DNA of 64,000 nucleotides, taken from positions 356,377,168 through 356,441,167 of the forward strand of contig CM048744.1 of assembly GCA_026315105.1 (NCBI GenBank), in the 5' to 3' direction. Position numbers and translations under genes: made by a program. Source of the stretch: Locusta migratoria. Its lineage: Eukaryota > Arthropoda > Insecta > Orthoptera > Acrididae. Shown one piece after another: positions 43,342 through 53,419 of this stretch; within the stretch, counting starts at the first letter, position 1, and every line of letters begins with the position of its first letter. The notes beneath the pieces are model-generated. The model was not told the DNA's origin. It ran no database searches and saw only the letters and a list, made by a program, of their open reading frames with translations.

Positions 43342-44601
43342 CACAGAATAGGGAGCATACAGAAGGGAAAGCTGGGGGCGGCGCCTTTGATCTGTATGTT
43401 ACCAAGCGTTGCGCTTGACGCCATATTGAAAAGCAGTAAACGCGGAACTATAGTCACTTAGTACTTTGGCTGGAAATGGCCTTTTTACGAACTGCAGCTA
43501 ATCCCACCGACTTTTACGTAAGGAAACGGCTTTTCATTATGCTCTCATCTATTTTGCGCCCCCTTCTTGCACCTAATTGTATTCCAACGAAAATAAAAAA
43601 TAGGCCTAAATTTTAATGCAACTACGAAAATGTACGGTGAAATCGATGATCGTTTTATTTGGTGCTTATCTCTAGGAAAATCCCAAATAACATGGAGTTA
43701 TGTTTGGGAAATTAGTTATAAACAAGACACGAATAAATTCGCAGAAAGTTTTGAGTCAGACTTAGCAGTTCAACGTGATTACACAGAACTAATGACGTCT
43801 GGGCATATATAAAAGCTGCATTTGCTTTAGGAGTATCATTAATTTACTGATCGGAGAAGGGCATATAGAGGAATCTGTCAACCACAGGGCAGGAACAGTA
43901 TAAAATAATTATTCCCCTCAATCTATTTGTTTGAGTATCAGAAGAGCATTCGTTGCCAACATTAGCACACTACGCCTCCAATGTCGTAAGTAAAATTTTA
44001 CCTGCCTACTTAAGCACTATTCTTTGTCATTCATTTTATATGATTCCCTGCAACGTTAAACTTATAAAATATAAATGTACTTCAACATTTCGATGCTGTT
44101 GAACTGTGCAGCAACAGCGAGAGTTATCGTCAAGAGAAGAAGCAAGGCTACTTTTAATAATTATGCACACATTGCTATCATTCGAAACTGATAACATTTA
44201 ACTTTCACTACACATATAGCGACGTTCACTTACTGCTCAGCATTTTTTGGGAAGGTGAAGAAACTTATATCCTTATTTGTATTCGAATTATTGCGCCAAT
44301 TAGGTGCTGAACACCATCGGCCGCCTTGTCTTTTATTACTGCTCATAATAAAAACGGAACAGCTCCCACTACTGACACGCAGTTCTTTCTTTTCACTGCA
44401 CCAAATACTAGTTTACTTTTATGAGATTCAGACTGTTAAAATATACAATTAACAAACAAAGACGGCGCATTACTACGCCACAGAGTAGGGAGTGATCACA
44501 CGTTTACTGCTTTTCAAGATGGCCGATTCCGCGCATGCGCACTAAATTTTGGACGACAGACTGCAGCGGGAGTTTCCTTTCTGTATACTCCTTATTCTGT
44601 G
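43342..44601. mobile_element. Non-coding element with ~100 bp imperfect terminal inverted repeats
   Basis: The ends are CACAGAATAGGGAGCATACA and the complement CACAGAATAAGGAGTATACA. The target duplication accaggc is at 43335-43341 and 44602-44608. A second inverted block, ttgaaaagcagtaaacg (43429-43445), pairs with cgtttactgcttttcaa near 44501-44517. No transposase. The superfamily cannot be fixed from 7 bp alone (8 bp if the flanking G is counted). Confidence 0.85.
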
Positions 44602-44774
44602 ACCAGGCTGAAGGGTGTTAACAGCTCACACTGTAGTAACGGTACAACGTTCCTGCGACTTGCTGTTACAGAAGCAATATAAATCGTGGCCAACTGATTA
44701 CATTGCACTGTTTCTGCAAACACATTCACTCCGACGACATTTTCTAAACGATTCAATATTGTGAGGCACATTGT

Positions 44775-45222
44775 ATTTAATTACCCCTCCTTCCAACCGT
44801 AGTCCTCCCCTGCAGGGCCAGTTCAGTGCTAGTATTTTAACAGTGTTCAGTGCTTTGTGTATATAGTGTTTCACTGCCCTGTGTTTTTTAACGTTGCACA
44901 CGTGCCTGTGGGTAACCGGTGTTAAGTGTTTTTTTACTTCAATGTCGTCGTCACGTTATGTCTAGTCGTCTGCATTGAGTGTTTTTTAGCCTCCGTGGCA
45001 ACGTCTCTGTTTTAACAACCATGTATGTCTATCCACTGTCATGTCCTTTTAACATTCTCCCAATTTGTCATCTTGAAATTGTAAACACGCTGTTTTATCA
45101 CCATTTTAATTCTATAGACTGATGTCCATTGTTTCCATTCGTTCGGGTGTAGAGCAGCGTCATGGGCTGCTCTCAGCCTGCTTGTCACAGGGCATTAAAA
45201 CACAATAAAGGAAAAAAAACCA
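44775..45222 (+). mobile_element. Jockey-like LINE 3' end with A-rich tail
   Basis: A T-rich 3' UTR-like region ends aaaacacaataaaggaaaaa. Its module order (cagtgttcagtgctt, ccactgtcatgtccttttaa, agcctgcttgtcacagggc) parallels the adjacent unit at 45223-45834. No coding sequence remains. Confidence 0.6.
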
Positions 45223-45834
45223 TAATCCTTCCCTGTAGATCGTGGCCCCTCCTTTTCCCGCCCCCGCTAGGCTCTCCTCTTCCCACCCCATCCTCCAGAG
45301 TCCTCCCTATCCCCTTTTCCCCGTCTTCTCTCCCCTCCCCCCTCCTACTCCCGCTCCAGCGCTTCCCCCCCTTTCCTATCCCCTAGGGGGATCCGACAAC
45401 CAACTTTTTAACATCAGTGTTGTGTCAGTGTTCAGTGCTTATGCATGTGATTTTAAGACTTACTAGCAACCGACAAACAGGCAAAACAATAGTGTTGCCA
45501 TGTATTTTAAATGTCCTTCGTTCTTCACCATGTGTCAGTCCAGTGCTTTCTACAACAGTTTTGTTCTTTTGACCACTGTGGCTCTTTTAATCTCAACAAA
45601 GGTGTGTATGTCCACTTTTAAACCTCGTTCTTGTCATCCATTACCTTTCATCTGGTTTTAAATGTGAAAATTCAGCAATTTTAGCACCTTTTAATTGTAT
45701 AAAATCAGCATTTTAGCACTTTTTTTGTTACAATATGTTTATTTATTTTTGTAAATGGCTTGGCTGAATAGCTGCTGACAGCTTGCCTTCCCCCCACCCT
45801 TTTTGGGGCTTTGAAATACAATAAAGAAAAAAAA
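45223..45834 (+). mobile_element. Second Jockey-like LINE 3' end, tandem to the first
   Basis: C-rich end of a coding region (45240-45400), then the same 3' UTR modules (cagtgttcagtgcttatgca, ggcttggctgaatagctgct, gacagcttgcc), ending caataaagaaaaaaaatg. The C-rich open frames are composition effects. Direct tandem placement suggests insertion at or near the A tail of the first. Confidence 0.62.
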
Positions 45835-46019
45835 TGTATTTATTGTTTTGTGGACTAAATGTATACAGAATACTGAAATTCCTTTGTCTCTGTGAGTCTG
45901 AGGACGACCTTAAGAAGGTGAGAGTAAACCAGACCAAGCGTCCCACGAGTAGTCCAGCATTTAATAAACAAAAAGTGAGTGCAGTAATATTACTCATTTA
46001 CGTTTGTGATAATAAAATT

Positions 46020-46260
46020 TCCTAGAATGCCAGCGGTCGAGTGCTGTTGGCCAGCGGGGTGCATTCAGCCCTTGTGAGGAGCTGCTTGACAGAAGTAGCG
46101 GCTCCGGCCACGAAGGCTGACATAACGGCTGGGAGTGCGGGGCGCAGACCACGCCCCCCTCCATACCGCAGCCGTTGACGCTTCGGGCAGAGGATGACAC
46201 GGCGGTCTGTCAGTACCCAGTGGGCCTCTCGAGGCCTGTCAGACGGACTTTAGAAATTTC
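46020..46260. other. GC-rich block between ttagaaatttcctag-like edges
   Basis: GC-rich with gaggatgacacggcggtctg and tgggcctctcgaggcctgtc. It is bordered by aaatttcctag on the left (46015) and agaaatttcctaggag on the right (46252). Possibly a repeat with a short target duplication; no domain. Confidence 0.4.
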
Positions 46261-46414
46261 CTAGGAGTTCCAGAAATAGGTATTTTTACAATATATATTG
46301 CATTTGATTTATGCCTGAAAAAATGATATATATGTTAGACAGAATGCAATCTGCATCCGCCCCCCCCCCCTTATGTTACCACGATCACTGTTTGCTATCC
46401 CTAATTCTCCCACC

Positions 46415-46416
<2 letters not shown>

Positions 46417-46450
<34 letters not shown>
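46417..46450. repeat. (CT)n microsatellite
   Basis: CT run immediately left of the mariner. Confidence 0.95.
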
Positions 46451-46453
<3 letters not shown>

Positions 46454-46463
46454 GGTCTATCTA

Positions 46464-46870
46464 CGAGGCACGTCCAGAAAGTAACTTCCGTTTGGTAATA
46501 AAATGAAGTTGTACACAGTTACAGAAGAAATTTTTAGTGCACAAAATTCAACAACTCTTAAACTACTTTTCCACATAACTACCGACATTTTGTAGGCACT
46601 TGTCATAGCGTGCCACAAGTTTTCCATGCATCCTTCTCAGAAGGTTGCCGCCTGTGTATTCAACCATGAGGTAACAGCTCTTTATCATCGTTGAAGTGTT
46701 GACCACCAAGGGCAGATTTTAAGTGAAAGAAGAGATGAAAGTCGCTAGGAGAGAGGTCCGAGGTGTATGGAGGATGATCAAACAGGTCCCACTGAAATTT
46801 CCGTAAGAATTGTTTCGTCACATTCGGTGTGTGAGGTCAGGCATTATCGTGAAAAAAAAAAAAAAAAATC
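46464..46870 (-). pseudogene. Mariner transposase, C-terminal half, reverse strand
   Basis: The reverse strand reads HDNA, a stop where R is expected, then PHTPNVTKQFLRKFQWDLFD and HPPYTSDLSPSDFHLFFHLK, then SALGGQHFNDD, then a frame break. The D in HDNA and the D in PSDFH are the last two catalytic residues of the mariner D,D34D triad. The first D and the DNA-binding domain are missing. Confidence 0.88.
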
Positions 46871-46886
46871 TTTTGACAGTAATCCT

Positions 46887-47285
46887 CTTCTTACACCTAA
46901 AATCTGTCCTTGGTGGACAACACTTCAACGATGATGACGAGCTGAAAGAACATGTTACCACATGGTTGAATACACAAAAAAATGTTCAAATGTTTGTACA
47001 GCCTATGGGACTTAACTACGGAGTCATCAGTCCCTAAACTTACAAACTACTTATGAACTAGGACGGCACAAATATCTATGGCCGAGGGGGGATTCGAACC
47101 CCCAACCGTAGTGGCCGTGCAGACCGTGACTAGAGCGCCTCAGTCCCCTCGGCCACAGCGGCCGGCGGTTGAATACACAGGCGGCAACATTCTATGAAAA
47201 ATGCACAGAAAACCTTGTGTCAGTCTATGACAATTGCCTACAAAATTTCGGAAGCTATGTAGAAAAGTAGTTTAACAGTTGTAGG
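46887..47285 (+). pseudogene. Mariner transposase C-terminus, forward copy, SINE-split
   Basis: Forward: LFLHLKSVLGGQHFNDDDEL, KEHVTTWLNTQ, then after the SINE AATFYEKCTENLVSVYDNCL and QNFGSYVEK, then a stop. This copy keeps an open frame better than the reverse copy. It begins downstream of the catalytic D of the PSD block. Confidence 0.85.
46977..47166 (-). repeat. tRNA-derived SINE in mariner, 13 bp target duplication
   Basis: The target duplication ggttgaatacaca is at 46964-46976 and 47167-47179. Reverse order, box B complement gggggattcgaacccccaac, head complement ccccctcggcc-type. Near consensus. Confidence 0.95.
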
Positions 47286-47829
47286 TTTTTGCACAATCAA
47301 TATTTTTTCTGTATCTGTACCCGTTCGTTTTATATAACCAAACGGAACTTACTTTCTGGACTCGCCTCGTATATATCTCTGTCTATTTTCTACTGTCATT
47401 GTCAGTGTCTGATACTCTATTTCAGCAGGAAAAAAGAGATAATATATTTACATGCCAAAAGTTTTGGTGAAGACTTAATGAGGAATGAGGACCAAGGCAG
47501 CTGGTTCTATCACTGCTTTGAACAGGACCGTATTCGCCTACTGTGTACTCTGTGTGACACCTGCATTTTTCAGCTGGTTGCCTCTCATCCCCTACTACAG
47601 CATGATGTGCAGCGGATTCTGTAAGCCTTCGTCAATAAAGATTTAATTTCTGGGAATTCTAAAAATGCCAATAAACATAAATAATAAACTCATGTAGTAC
47701 CAGTCATCTGATCTGAAGTCTTGTGTGCTTCAGAATGTCTAAAATTCAATAGGAAGGAGCTTGCGGAAAAGCTCGAAATCCAAGAGAGGAAGACAACGAG
47801 GAAGTCAGTGGGGTATCAGGAGACAAAGG

Positions 47830-48055
47830 CGACCCCACCTGACGAAAACAATCAGTCCTAAAAGGGACGCTTTACAAATACAAAGGCCACAGGTGGTGAA
47901 GCGGCTGTTATTTATTTACGTGTTTCGAACTCGTCATACAATTGCATAACGTCATTCCTTTCTGAACTATAGTTTATGACGATGATGAGTTCGAAACACG
48001 TAAATAAATGACAGCCGCTTCAACAGCTGTGACCTTTGTATTTGTAAAACGTCCC
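47830..48055. repeat. Foldback element, 'tgacgtgtttcga' family, copy 3 (left part)
   Basis: Arms ttacaaatacaaaggccaca ... gtttcgaactcgtc and gatgagttcgaaacacgtaa ... tttgtatttgtaaaacgtcc. The outer right end continues beyond the LINE at 51348-51390 (cttatagcactgcttaataa), matching copy 1's cctaatagcattgtctaata. The LINE therefore inserted within its right end. Confidence 0.82.
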
Positions 48056-51000
48056 CCATGAACCACAGACATTGCCGAGGTGGGGTGGCTTGCGTGCCTC
48101 AACGATACAGATAGCCGTACCGTAGGTGCAACCACAGCGGAGGGGTATCTGTGGAGAGGCCAGACAAACGTGTGGTTCCTGAAGAGGGGCAGCAGCCTTT
48201 TCAGTAGTTACAGGGGCAACAGTCTGGATGATTGACTGAGCTGGCCTTGTAACATCAGCTAATGCGGCTTTGCCACACAGCTACTGCGAACGGCTGAAAG
48301 CAAGGGGAAACTACAGCCGTTATTTTTTTCCCGAGGACATGCAGCTCTACTGTATGAACATATGATGATGGCATCCTCTCGGGTAAAATATTCCGGAGGT
48401 AAAATAGTCCCCCATTCGGATCTCCGGGCGGGGACTACTCAAGAGGATGTGATCATCAGGAAAGACAATACTGGCATTCTACGGGTCGGAGCGTGGAATG
48501 TTAGATCCCTTAATCGAGTAGGAAAATTAGAAAATTTAAAAAGGGAAATGGATAGGTTGAAGTTAGATATAGTGGGGATTAGTGAAGTTCGGTGGCAGGA
48601 TGAACAGGATTTCTGGTCAGGTGACTACAGGATTATAAATACAAAATCAGTTGGGGGTATCACAGGAGTAGGGTTGATAATGAATAAGAAAATAGGAATG
48701 CGGGTAAACTACTATGACCAGCACAGCGATCGCATTATCATTGTCAAGATAGATACGAAGCCAACACCGACAACAGTAGTACAGGTTTATATGCCAACTA
48801 GCTCTGCCGATGATGAGGAAATCGAAGAAATATATGAGGAGCTAAAGGAAATTATTCAGACAATTAAGGGAGAGGAAAACTTAATTGTTATGGGAGACTG
48901 GAATTCGGTAGTAGGACAAGGAAGGGAAGGGAAGATAGTGGGGGAATATGGTCTGGGCAAAAGGAATGAAAGAGGAAGCCGCCTGGTAGAATTTTGCACG
49001 GAACATAATTTAGTTATAACAAACACCTGGTTTAAGAATCACAAAAGAAGGTTGTATACGTGGAAGAGACCAGGAGACACCGGGAGATACCAGATAGATT
49101 TTATAATGGTAAGACATAGATTTCGGAACCAGGTTTTGAAGTGTAGGACATACCCAGGGGCAGACATAGACTCTGACCATAACTTGTTGGTTATGAACTG
49201 TAGGCTGAAACTGAAGAAACTACAGAAAGGTAGGAAAATAAGGAGATGGGACCTGGATAAATTGAAGGAACCTGAAGTTCTTAAGAATTTCATAGGGAGC
49301 TTCAGGCAACAATTGACAGAAACAGGGGAAAATAAAACAGTTGAGGAGGAATGGGTAAAATTGAGAGATGAAATAGTGAAGGCAGCAGAGGACAAAATAG
49401 GTAGGAAGGCAAGACCTACAAAAAATCCTTGGATATCACAGGAGATACTAAATTTAATCGATGAAAGGAGAAAATATAAAAATGCAGTAAATGAAACAGG
49501 CAAAATGGAGTACAGACGACTAAGAAATGAGATTGACAGGAAGTGCAAAATGGCTAAGCAGGAATGGCTAGAAGGCAAATGCAAGGATGTAGAAGAATGT
49601 ATAAATAGGGGAAAAATAGATACAGCCTACCGGAAAATAAAAGAAACATTTAGCGATAGGAAGGGCAGCTCTATGAATGTCAGGGACACTGATGGAAAGC
49701 CGGTTCTCAGCAAAGAAGGGAAAGCTGAAAGGTGGAAAGAGTATATAGAGGGGCTCTACAAAGGAAATGAACTTCGGGACACTATTGTAGGAAGGGAAGA
49801 GGATGTAGATGATGATGAAATAGGAGATATTATACTGAGAGATGAATTTGACAGAGCACTGAAAGATCTAAGTCGAAACAAGGCCCCTGGAGTAGATGAT
49901 ATCCCGTCAGAGCTACTGAAGTCTCTGGGAGAACCAGCCATGACAAAATTGTTTCACATTGTGTGTAAGATGTATGAGACAGGTGAAGTACCCTCAGACT
50001 TTAAGAAAAATGTAATAATCCCCGTTCCAAAGAAAGCGGGTGCAGACAGGTGTGAAAACTACAGAACCATCAGTTTAATAAGTCATGGTTGCAAAATAAT
50101 AACACGAATTATATACAGAAGGATGGAAAAGCTGGTAGAAGCCGACCTCGGGGAAGATCAGTTTGGGTTCAGGAGAAATGTAGGAACACGGGAGGCAATA
50201 CTCACTTTACGGCTTATCCTAGAAGATAGATTAAGAAAAGGCAAACCAACATTTCTAGCTTTTGTAGATTTGGAGAAGGCTTTTGACAATGTTGATTGGA
50301 ACAAACTATTTCAAGTTCTGAAGCAAGCAGGAGTAAAATATAGGGAGCGTAAGGTTATTTACAACTTGTACAAAAACCAGACAGCGGTTGTCAGAGTTGA
50401 AGGGCATGAAAGGGATGCAGTGGTTGGAAAGGGAGTAAGACAGGGTTGTAGCCTTTCCCCAATGTTGTTCAATTTGTACATTGAGCAAGCTATAAAGGAA
50501 AGCAAGGAGAAATTTGGAGAAGGAATTAAAGTTCAGGGTGAAGAATTGAAAACATTGCGTTTTGCCGACGACATAGTAATTCTGTCAGATACAGCAAATG
50601 ACCTGCAAGAGCAATTGAACGGAATGGACAGTGTGCTGAAAGGTGCATATAAGATGAACATTAACAAGAGTAAAACTAGGGTAATGGAGTGCAGTGTAAG
50701 AAAATCAGGTGATGCTGAAGGAATTAGATTAGGTAACGAAACAATAAAGGAGGTAGATGAGTTTTGTTACTTGGGCAGTAAAATAACAAATGATGGTCGC
50801 AGTACAGAGGATATAAAATGCAGAATGGCAATGGGTAGAAAGGCGTTTTTGAAAAAGAGAAATTTGTTAACATCTAATATTGATTTAAGCCTAAGGAAGT
50901 CCTTTCTGAAGGCATTTGTATGGAGTGTTGCCTTGTATGGGAGTGAAACATGGACGATAAGCAGTGTGGACAGAAAGAGGATAGAGGCTTTTGAAATGTG

Positions 51001-51347
51001 GTGCTACAGAAGAATGCTGAAGATTAGGTGGGTGGATCGCGTAACTAATGAGGTGGTACTGAACCGAATTGGGGAGAAAAGAAATTTCTGGCATACCTTG
51101 ACTAAAAGAAGGAATAGATTGGTAGGACACATTCTTAGACATCAAGGAATTGTGAATTTAGCATTGGAGGGAAGTGTGTGGGGTAAAAATCGCAGAGGGA
51201 GACCAAGAGACGCGTATAATAAGCAGATTCAAGTGGATGTGGGTTGTCGTTCTTATGAGGAGATGAAAAGGCTTGCTCAGGATAGAGTAGGGTGGAGAGC
51301 TGCATCAAACCAGTCTCTGGACTGAAGACCACAACAACAACAACAAC
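48056..51347 (+). mobile_element. Full-length RTE-like LINE, apparently intact
   Basis: The element starts near 48056 with a roughly 300 bp 5' UTR (gcttgcgtgcctcaacgata, gaacggctgaaagcaagggg), then one long ORF, then a very short 3' UTR (ctgaagaccacaacaacaac) ending in (CAA)n. Short 3' UTRs with simple-repeat tails are typical of the RTE clade. Both edges fall inside a foldback element. A CC-type overlap of one to three bases is the only possible target duplication, so any duplication is very short. Four truncated relatives lie in this window (13.6, 17.6, 58.4, 62.2 kb). Confidence 0.88.
48362..51325 (+). CDS. RTE-like LINE polyprotein: AP endonuclease + reverse transcriptase
   Basis: 987 codons without interruption. 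The N-terminal apurinic-type endonuclease has GAWNVRSLN (N46), ISEVRWQ (E75), MGDWNSVVG (D179, N181) and SDHNLLV (271-273), the residues used for target nicking in this family. After a basic linker, the RT has NYRTISLISHGCKI (about 565-580), FVDLEKAFDNVDW (about 632-644), GVRQGCSLSPMLFNLYIEQA (about 689-708) and the catalytic RFADDIVIL (about 732-740). The C-terminal part has YGSETW, RWVDRVTNEVVLNRIGEKRN and GRPRDAYNKQI. No RNase H and no separate ORF1 are seen, as usual for RTE. The first of three consecutive ATG codons is used as start; an earlier start is blocked by a stop. All catalytic residues are present, so it may encode an active enzyme. Confidence 0.93.
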   Translation: MMMASSRVKYSGGKIVPHSDLRAGTTQEDVIIRKDNTGILRVGAWNVRSLNRVGKLENLKREMDRLKLDIVGISEVRWQDEQDFWSGDYRIINTKSVGGITGVGLIMNKKIGMRVNYYDQHSDRIIIVKIDTKPTPTTVVQVYMPTSSADDEEIEEIYEELKEIIQTIKGEENLIVMGDWNSVVGQGREGKIVGEYGLGKRNERGSRLVEFCTEHNLVITNTWFKNHKRRLYTWKRPGDTGRYQIDFIMVRHRFRNQVLKCRTYPGADIDSDHNLLVMNCRLKLKKLQKGRKIRRWDLDKLKEPEVLKNFIGSFRQQLTETGENKTVEEEWVKLRDEIVKAAEDKIGRKARPTKNPWISQEILNLIDERRKYKNAVNETGKMEYRRLRNEIDRKCKMAKQEWLEGKCKDVEECINRGKIDTAYRKIKETFSDRKGSSMNVRDTDGKPVLSKEGKAERWKEYIEGLYKGNELRDTIVGREEDVDDDEIGDIILRDEFDRALKDLSRNKAPGVDDIPSELLKSLGEPAMTKLFHIVCKMYETGEVPSDFKKNVIIPVPKKAGADRCENYRTISLISHGCKIITRIIYRRMEKLVEADLGEDQFGFRRNVGTREAILTLRLILEDRLRKGKPTFLAFVDLEKAFDNVDWNKLFQVLKQAGVKYRERKVIYNLYKNQTAVVRVEGHERDAVVGKGVRQGCSLSPMLFNLYIEQAIKESKEKFGEGIKVQGEELKTLRFADDIVILSDTANDLQEQLNGMDSVLKGAYKMNINKSKTRVMECSVRKSGDAEGIRLGNETIKEVDEFCYLGSKITNDGRSTEDIKCRMAMGRKAFLKKRNLLTSNIDLSLRKSFLKAFVWSVALYGSETWTISSVDRKRIEAFEMWCYRRMLKIRWVDRVTNEVVLNRIGEKRNFWHTLTKRRNRLVGHILRHQGIVNLALEGSVWGKNRRGRPRDAYNKQIQVDVGCRSYEEMKRLAQDRVGWRAASNQSLD

Positions 51348-51397
51348 CCTTATAGCACTGCTTAATAACGAAATCTGAAAATGGGCGCACACCTGAC

Positions 51398-51665
51398 TGG
51401 TGACTTCATGTCACATTTGGAGCTGCACAAGTACTGTGAAAGAATAGCGGATGTGTGTGGTAGAAAAAGACTTATGGCATTTTATGAACACGTCTGTAGG
51501 GTGCATTGTAACAGGTTGTTATTGGCAAAAGTCACCACGGTTGACAAAAGTGGAAAAAGATCTACAAGAAATGGGAATTGAAGGAGCGGCGAACACTGAG
51601 GAAGAAGCATAGACAAAAGAGGTTCCAGCACAGACTACCAACAAGGAAGACTGGTGCCCTCTAAA
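51398..51665 (+). pseudogene. C-terminal fragment of another LINE family
   Basis: Forward: LELHKYCERIADVCGRKRLM and FYEHVCRVHCNRL, then after a frame change VEKDLQEMGIEGA. This resembles the C-terminal tail of RTE-like ORFs (HICRMHSNRLTKRI type), but the sequence is not from the intact family. Short and frameshifted. Confidence 0.5.
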
Positions 51666-51964
51666 CACAGGAGAGGAATGAACAACACAGCCACAGGGTA
51701 CCTAACTACTGGCCGAACATCAGAGCCCACTGCAAACGCAATAGGTGAATGTCGTGGTCCTTAGTTAGCCTATAGAAAGGACCATGGGTCCGGAAACGCA
51801 TACTGCCGGGCGAGGGGAGTGCCAGGATGGAAAATGAAGTTCAGGGTTGGGCGGGGCGTGTTAGCAGCGCTACCCCACTTCATGCCCCAGCCGTACGGCC
51901 GATCATGAGAAACGCTCCGAAACATTCGGCCCTATGTTATATAGCCCTATGTCTGCACTGTGAA

Positions 51965-52045
51965 CCGAATGGCGCGGTGGCCGAGGTTGTAGCCGCAAAG
52001 TGTAGCAAGCTGAAGGTTCCGTGTTCGAATCCTCATCTCGGTTTT
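51965..52045 (+). repeat. Isolated tRNA-like head (Leu/Ser type)
   Basis: Box A ggcgcggtggccgaggttgt, box B ccgtgttcgaatcctcatct, followed by a T-rich tract that could end a short pol III transcript. No SINE body follows, and the arms do not give a clean cloverleaf, so I do not call a tRNA gene. Confidence 0.5.
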
Positions 52046-52109
52046 TTTCCTTGTTCCGTTTTTTCAAGATTCTTGTTCATTTAACTGATCAATACGTTAA
52101 CTGACTATA

Positions 52110-53217
52110 AGGTACGTGAACCAAATAAGGCCCACCTAACGTTTAGGAATTTCGTGTGCAGCGATGTGTAAGTCGTAATATTCCGAGACCGTACGTGCAA
52201 CATCCTAGAACTATATTCAGTTCAAAAAATAAATTAAAATGGAAAGTTTATATAATTAATATCATCACTTTAAAGAAAATGTTTAACCCCTACAAGTGGG
52301 CCTTCTTAGGAGACCCTGTTCCTAATATGGCCCGTAGACACATCTGGTTCATATTAACATTCTGGGGCACGTAAATAGCAGGAAAACTGTTGGAATACAC
52401 AGAAAGAGTTGTAATGTAATTTTGTTTTATACGTAAGTGGAATGAGATGATACATACTTTTTTATTTAAATTTTTTACAAACGCTTCATACAGTACTGTT
52501 AGTAAATTACTTACTGGTTATTAACTCTTCAGATTATTAAATTTCATCAGCAACCAACATTGTTCTGCCTGCAGTAATTTTCCATATCGTAAGTTAATAG
52601 GAACATAAGTCTGATCATTACATTTTCTATGATGGGCCTTATTGGGAACAACCAATTCAAAACGCGTGTGTGTTTATTGTTTAAAAAGAAACTTTTATAA
52701 GAAAGATTATGCCACTATCTTAATACAGCACAATTTTCTGTACACATACACATATTTACCTGTACAAATGCTTCACGACCGAAACGATCGCCTTAGATAA
52801 GAAGAAAATAAGAAGCAGCCCTTCTTCGTTGAACGCCATAGAACAACTGAAAGTAAGCCGACCGCGGTGGCCGCGGGGACTGAGGCGCTTCAGTCACGGT
52901 CTGCACGGCCACAACGGTCGGGGGTTCGAATCTCCCCTCGGGCATGGATATTTGTGCCGTCCTAGTTCGTAAGTAATTCATAAGTAGTTTGTAAGTTTAG
53001 GGACTGATGACCCCGTAGTTAAGTCCCATAGACTATACAAACATTTGAACTGAAAGTAAAATGGCCGGCAGGAGAGCGGGTGTAGAAGTAGTTGTTGCCT
53101 TGTCCATTAGATGTCACAAGCTATCGTTACAAACGACATTTAGCGCAGTTTTCGTTCTATGCTAGAAGATGAGAGTGGGCCTTATTAGGAACCGGGCCTT
53201 ATTTGGTACAGGTAACT
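52110..53217. mobile_element. TA-flanked element with 'ccaaataaggccc' inverted ends
   Basis: The left end aggtacgtgaaccaaataag and the complement of the right end agttacctgtaccaaataag (plus gccc) match, with TA on both sides (52108-52109, 53218-53219). Further gggccttattgggaac and gggccttcttaggagaccct motifs lie inside. No transposase is seen. TA flanks suggest an IS630/Tc1/mariner-type non-autonomous element. A SINE lies at 52857-53047. Confidence 0.68.
52857..53047 (+). repeat. tRNA-derived SINE, 12 bp target duplication
   Basis: The target duplication aactgaaagtaa is at 52845-52856 and 53048-53059. Head gccgaccgcggtggccgcgg, box B gggggttcgaatctcccctc. Confidence 0.95.
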
Positions 53218-53419
53218 TAATAATACTTATATACGAAATATTGTGGACAACTGTGCTTCGTATTATTGAAATATTCATTCGTATTGTTGTATACTGAAAT
53301 ATAACATCCACGAAATAAACTAAATAATGTCAATATAAAATGCAACAAACTAATATCTGAAGGAAATAACTGGGACGGAAACGTGCTAAAATGACACACA
53401 TTTTCATTTTGAGCGAATT

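Larger units (their letters stand above)
46464..47369. mobile_element. Palindromic mariner: two facing copies of the 3' half
   Basis: The ends are cgaggcacgtccagaaagta and the complement cgaggcgagtccagaaagta, matching over about 32 bp, with TA on each side (46462-46463, 47370-47371). Both ends are the 3' end of a mariner. 46464-46735 is an inverted copy of 46887-47369 once the SINE is removed. The centre (46736-46886) holds extra transposase sequence on the reverse strand and an A run (46852-46868). The 5' end of the mariner is absent. Confidence 0.9.

Noticed and set aside
45162..45466. Proline-rich open frames
   Set aside because: They derive from the C-rich end of a Jockey-type element; overlapping frames in different registers look equally protein-like.
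49039..49584. 181-codon reverse-strand frame
   Set aside because: It lies entirely antisense to the intact LINE ORF and mirrors its codon composition; no domain.
51965..52045. Possible tRNA-Leu or tRNA-Ser gene
   Set aside because: The cloverleaf is incomplete by eye; a tRNA-derived SINE head is more likely. A tRNAscan-type search would settle it.
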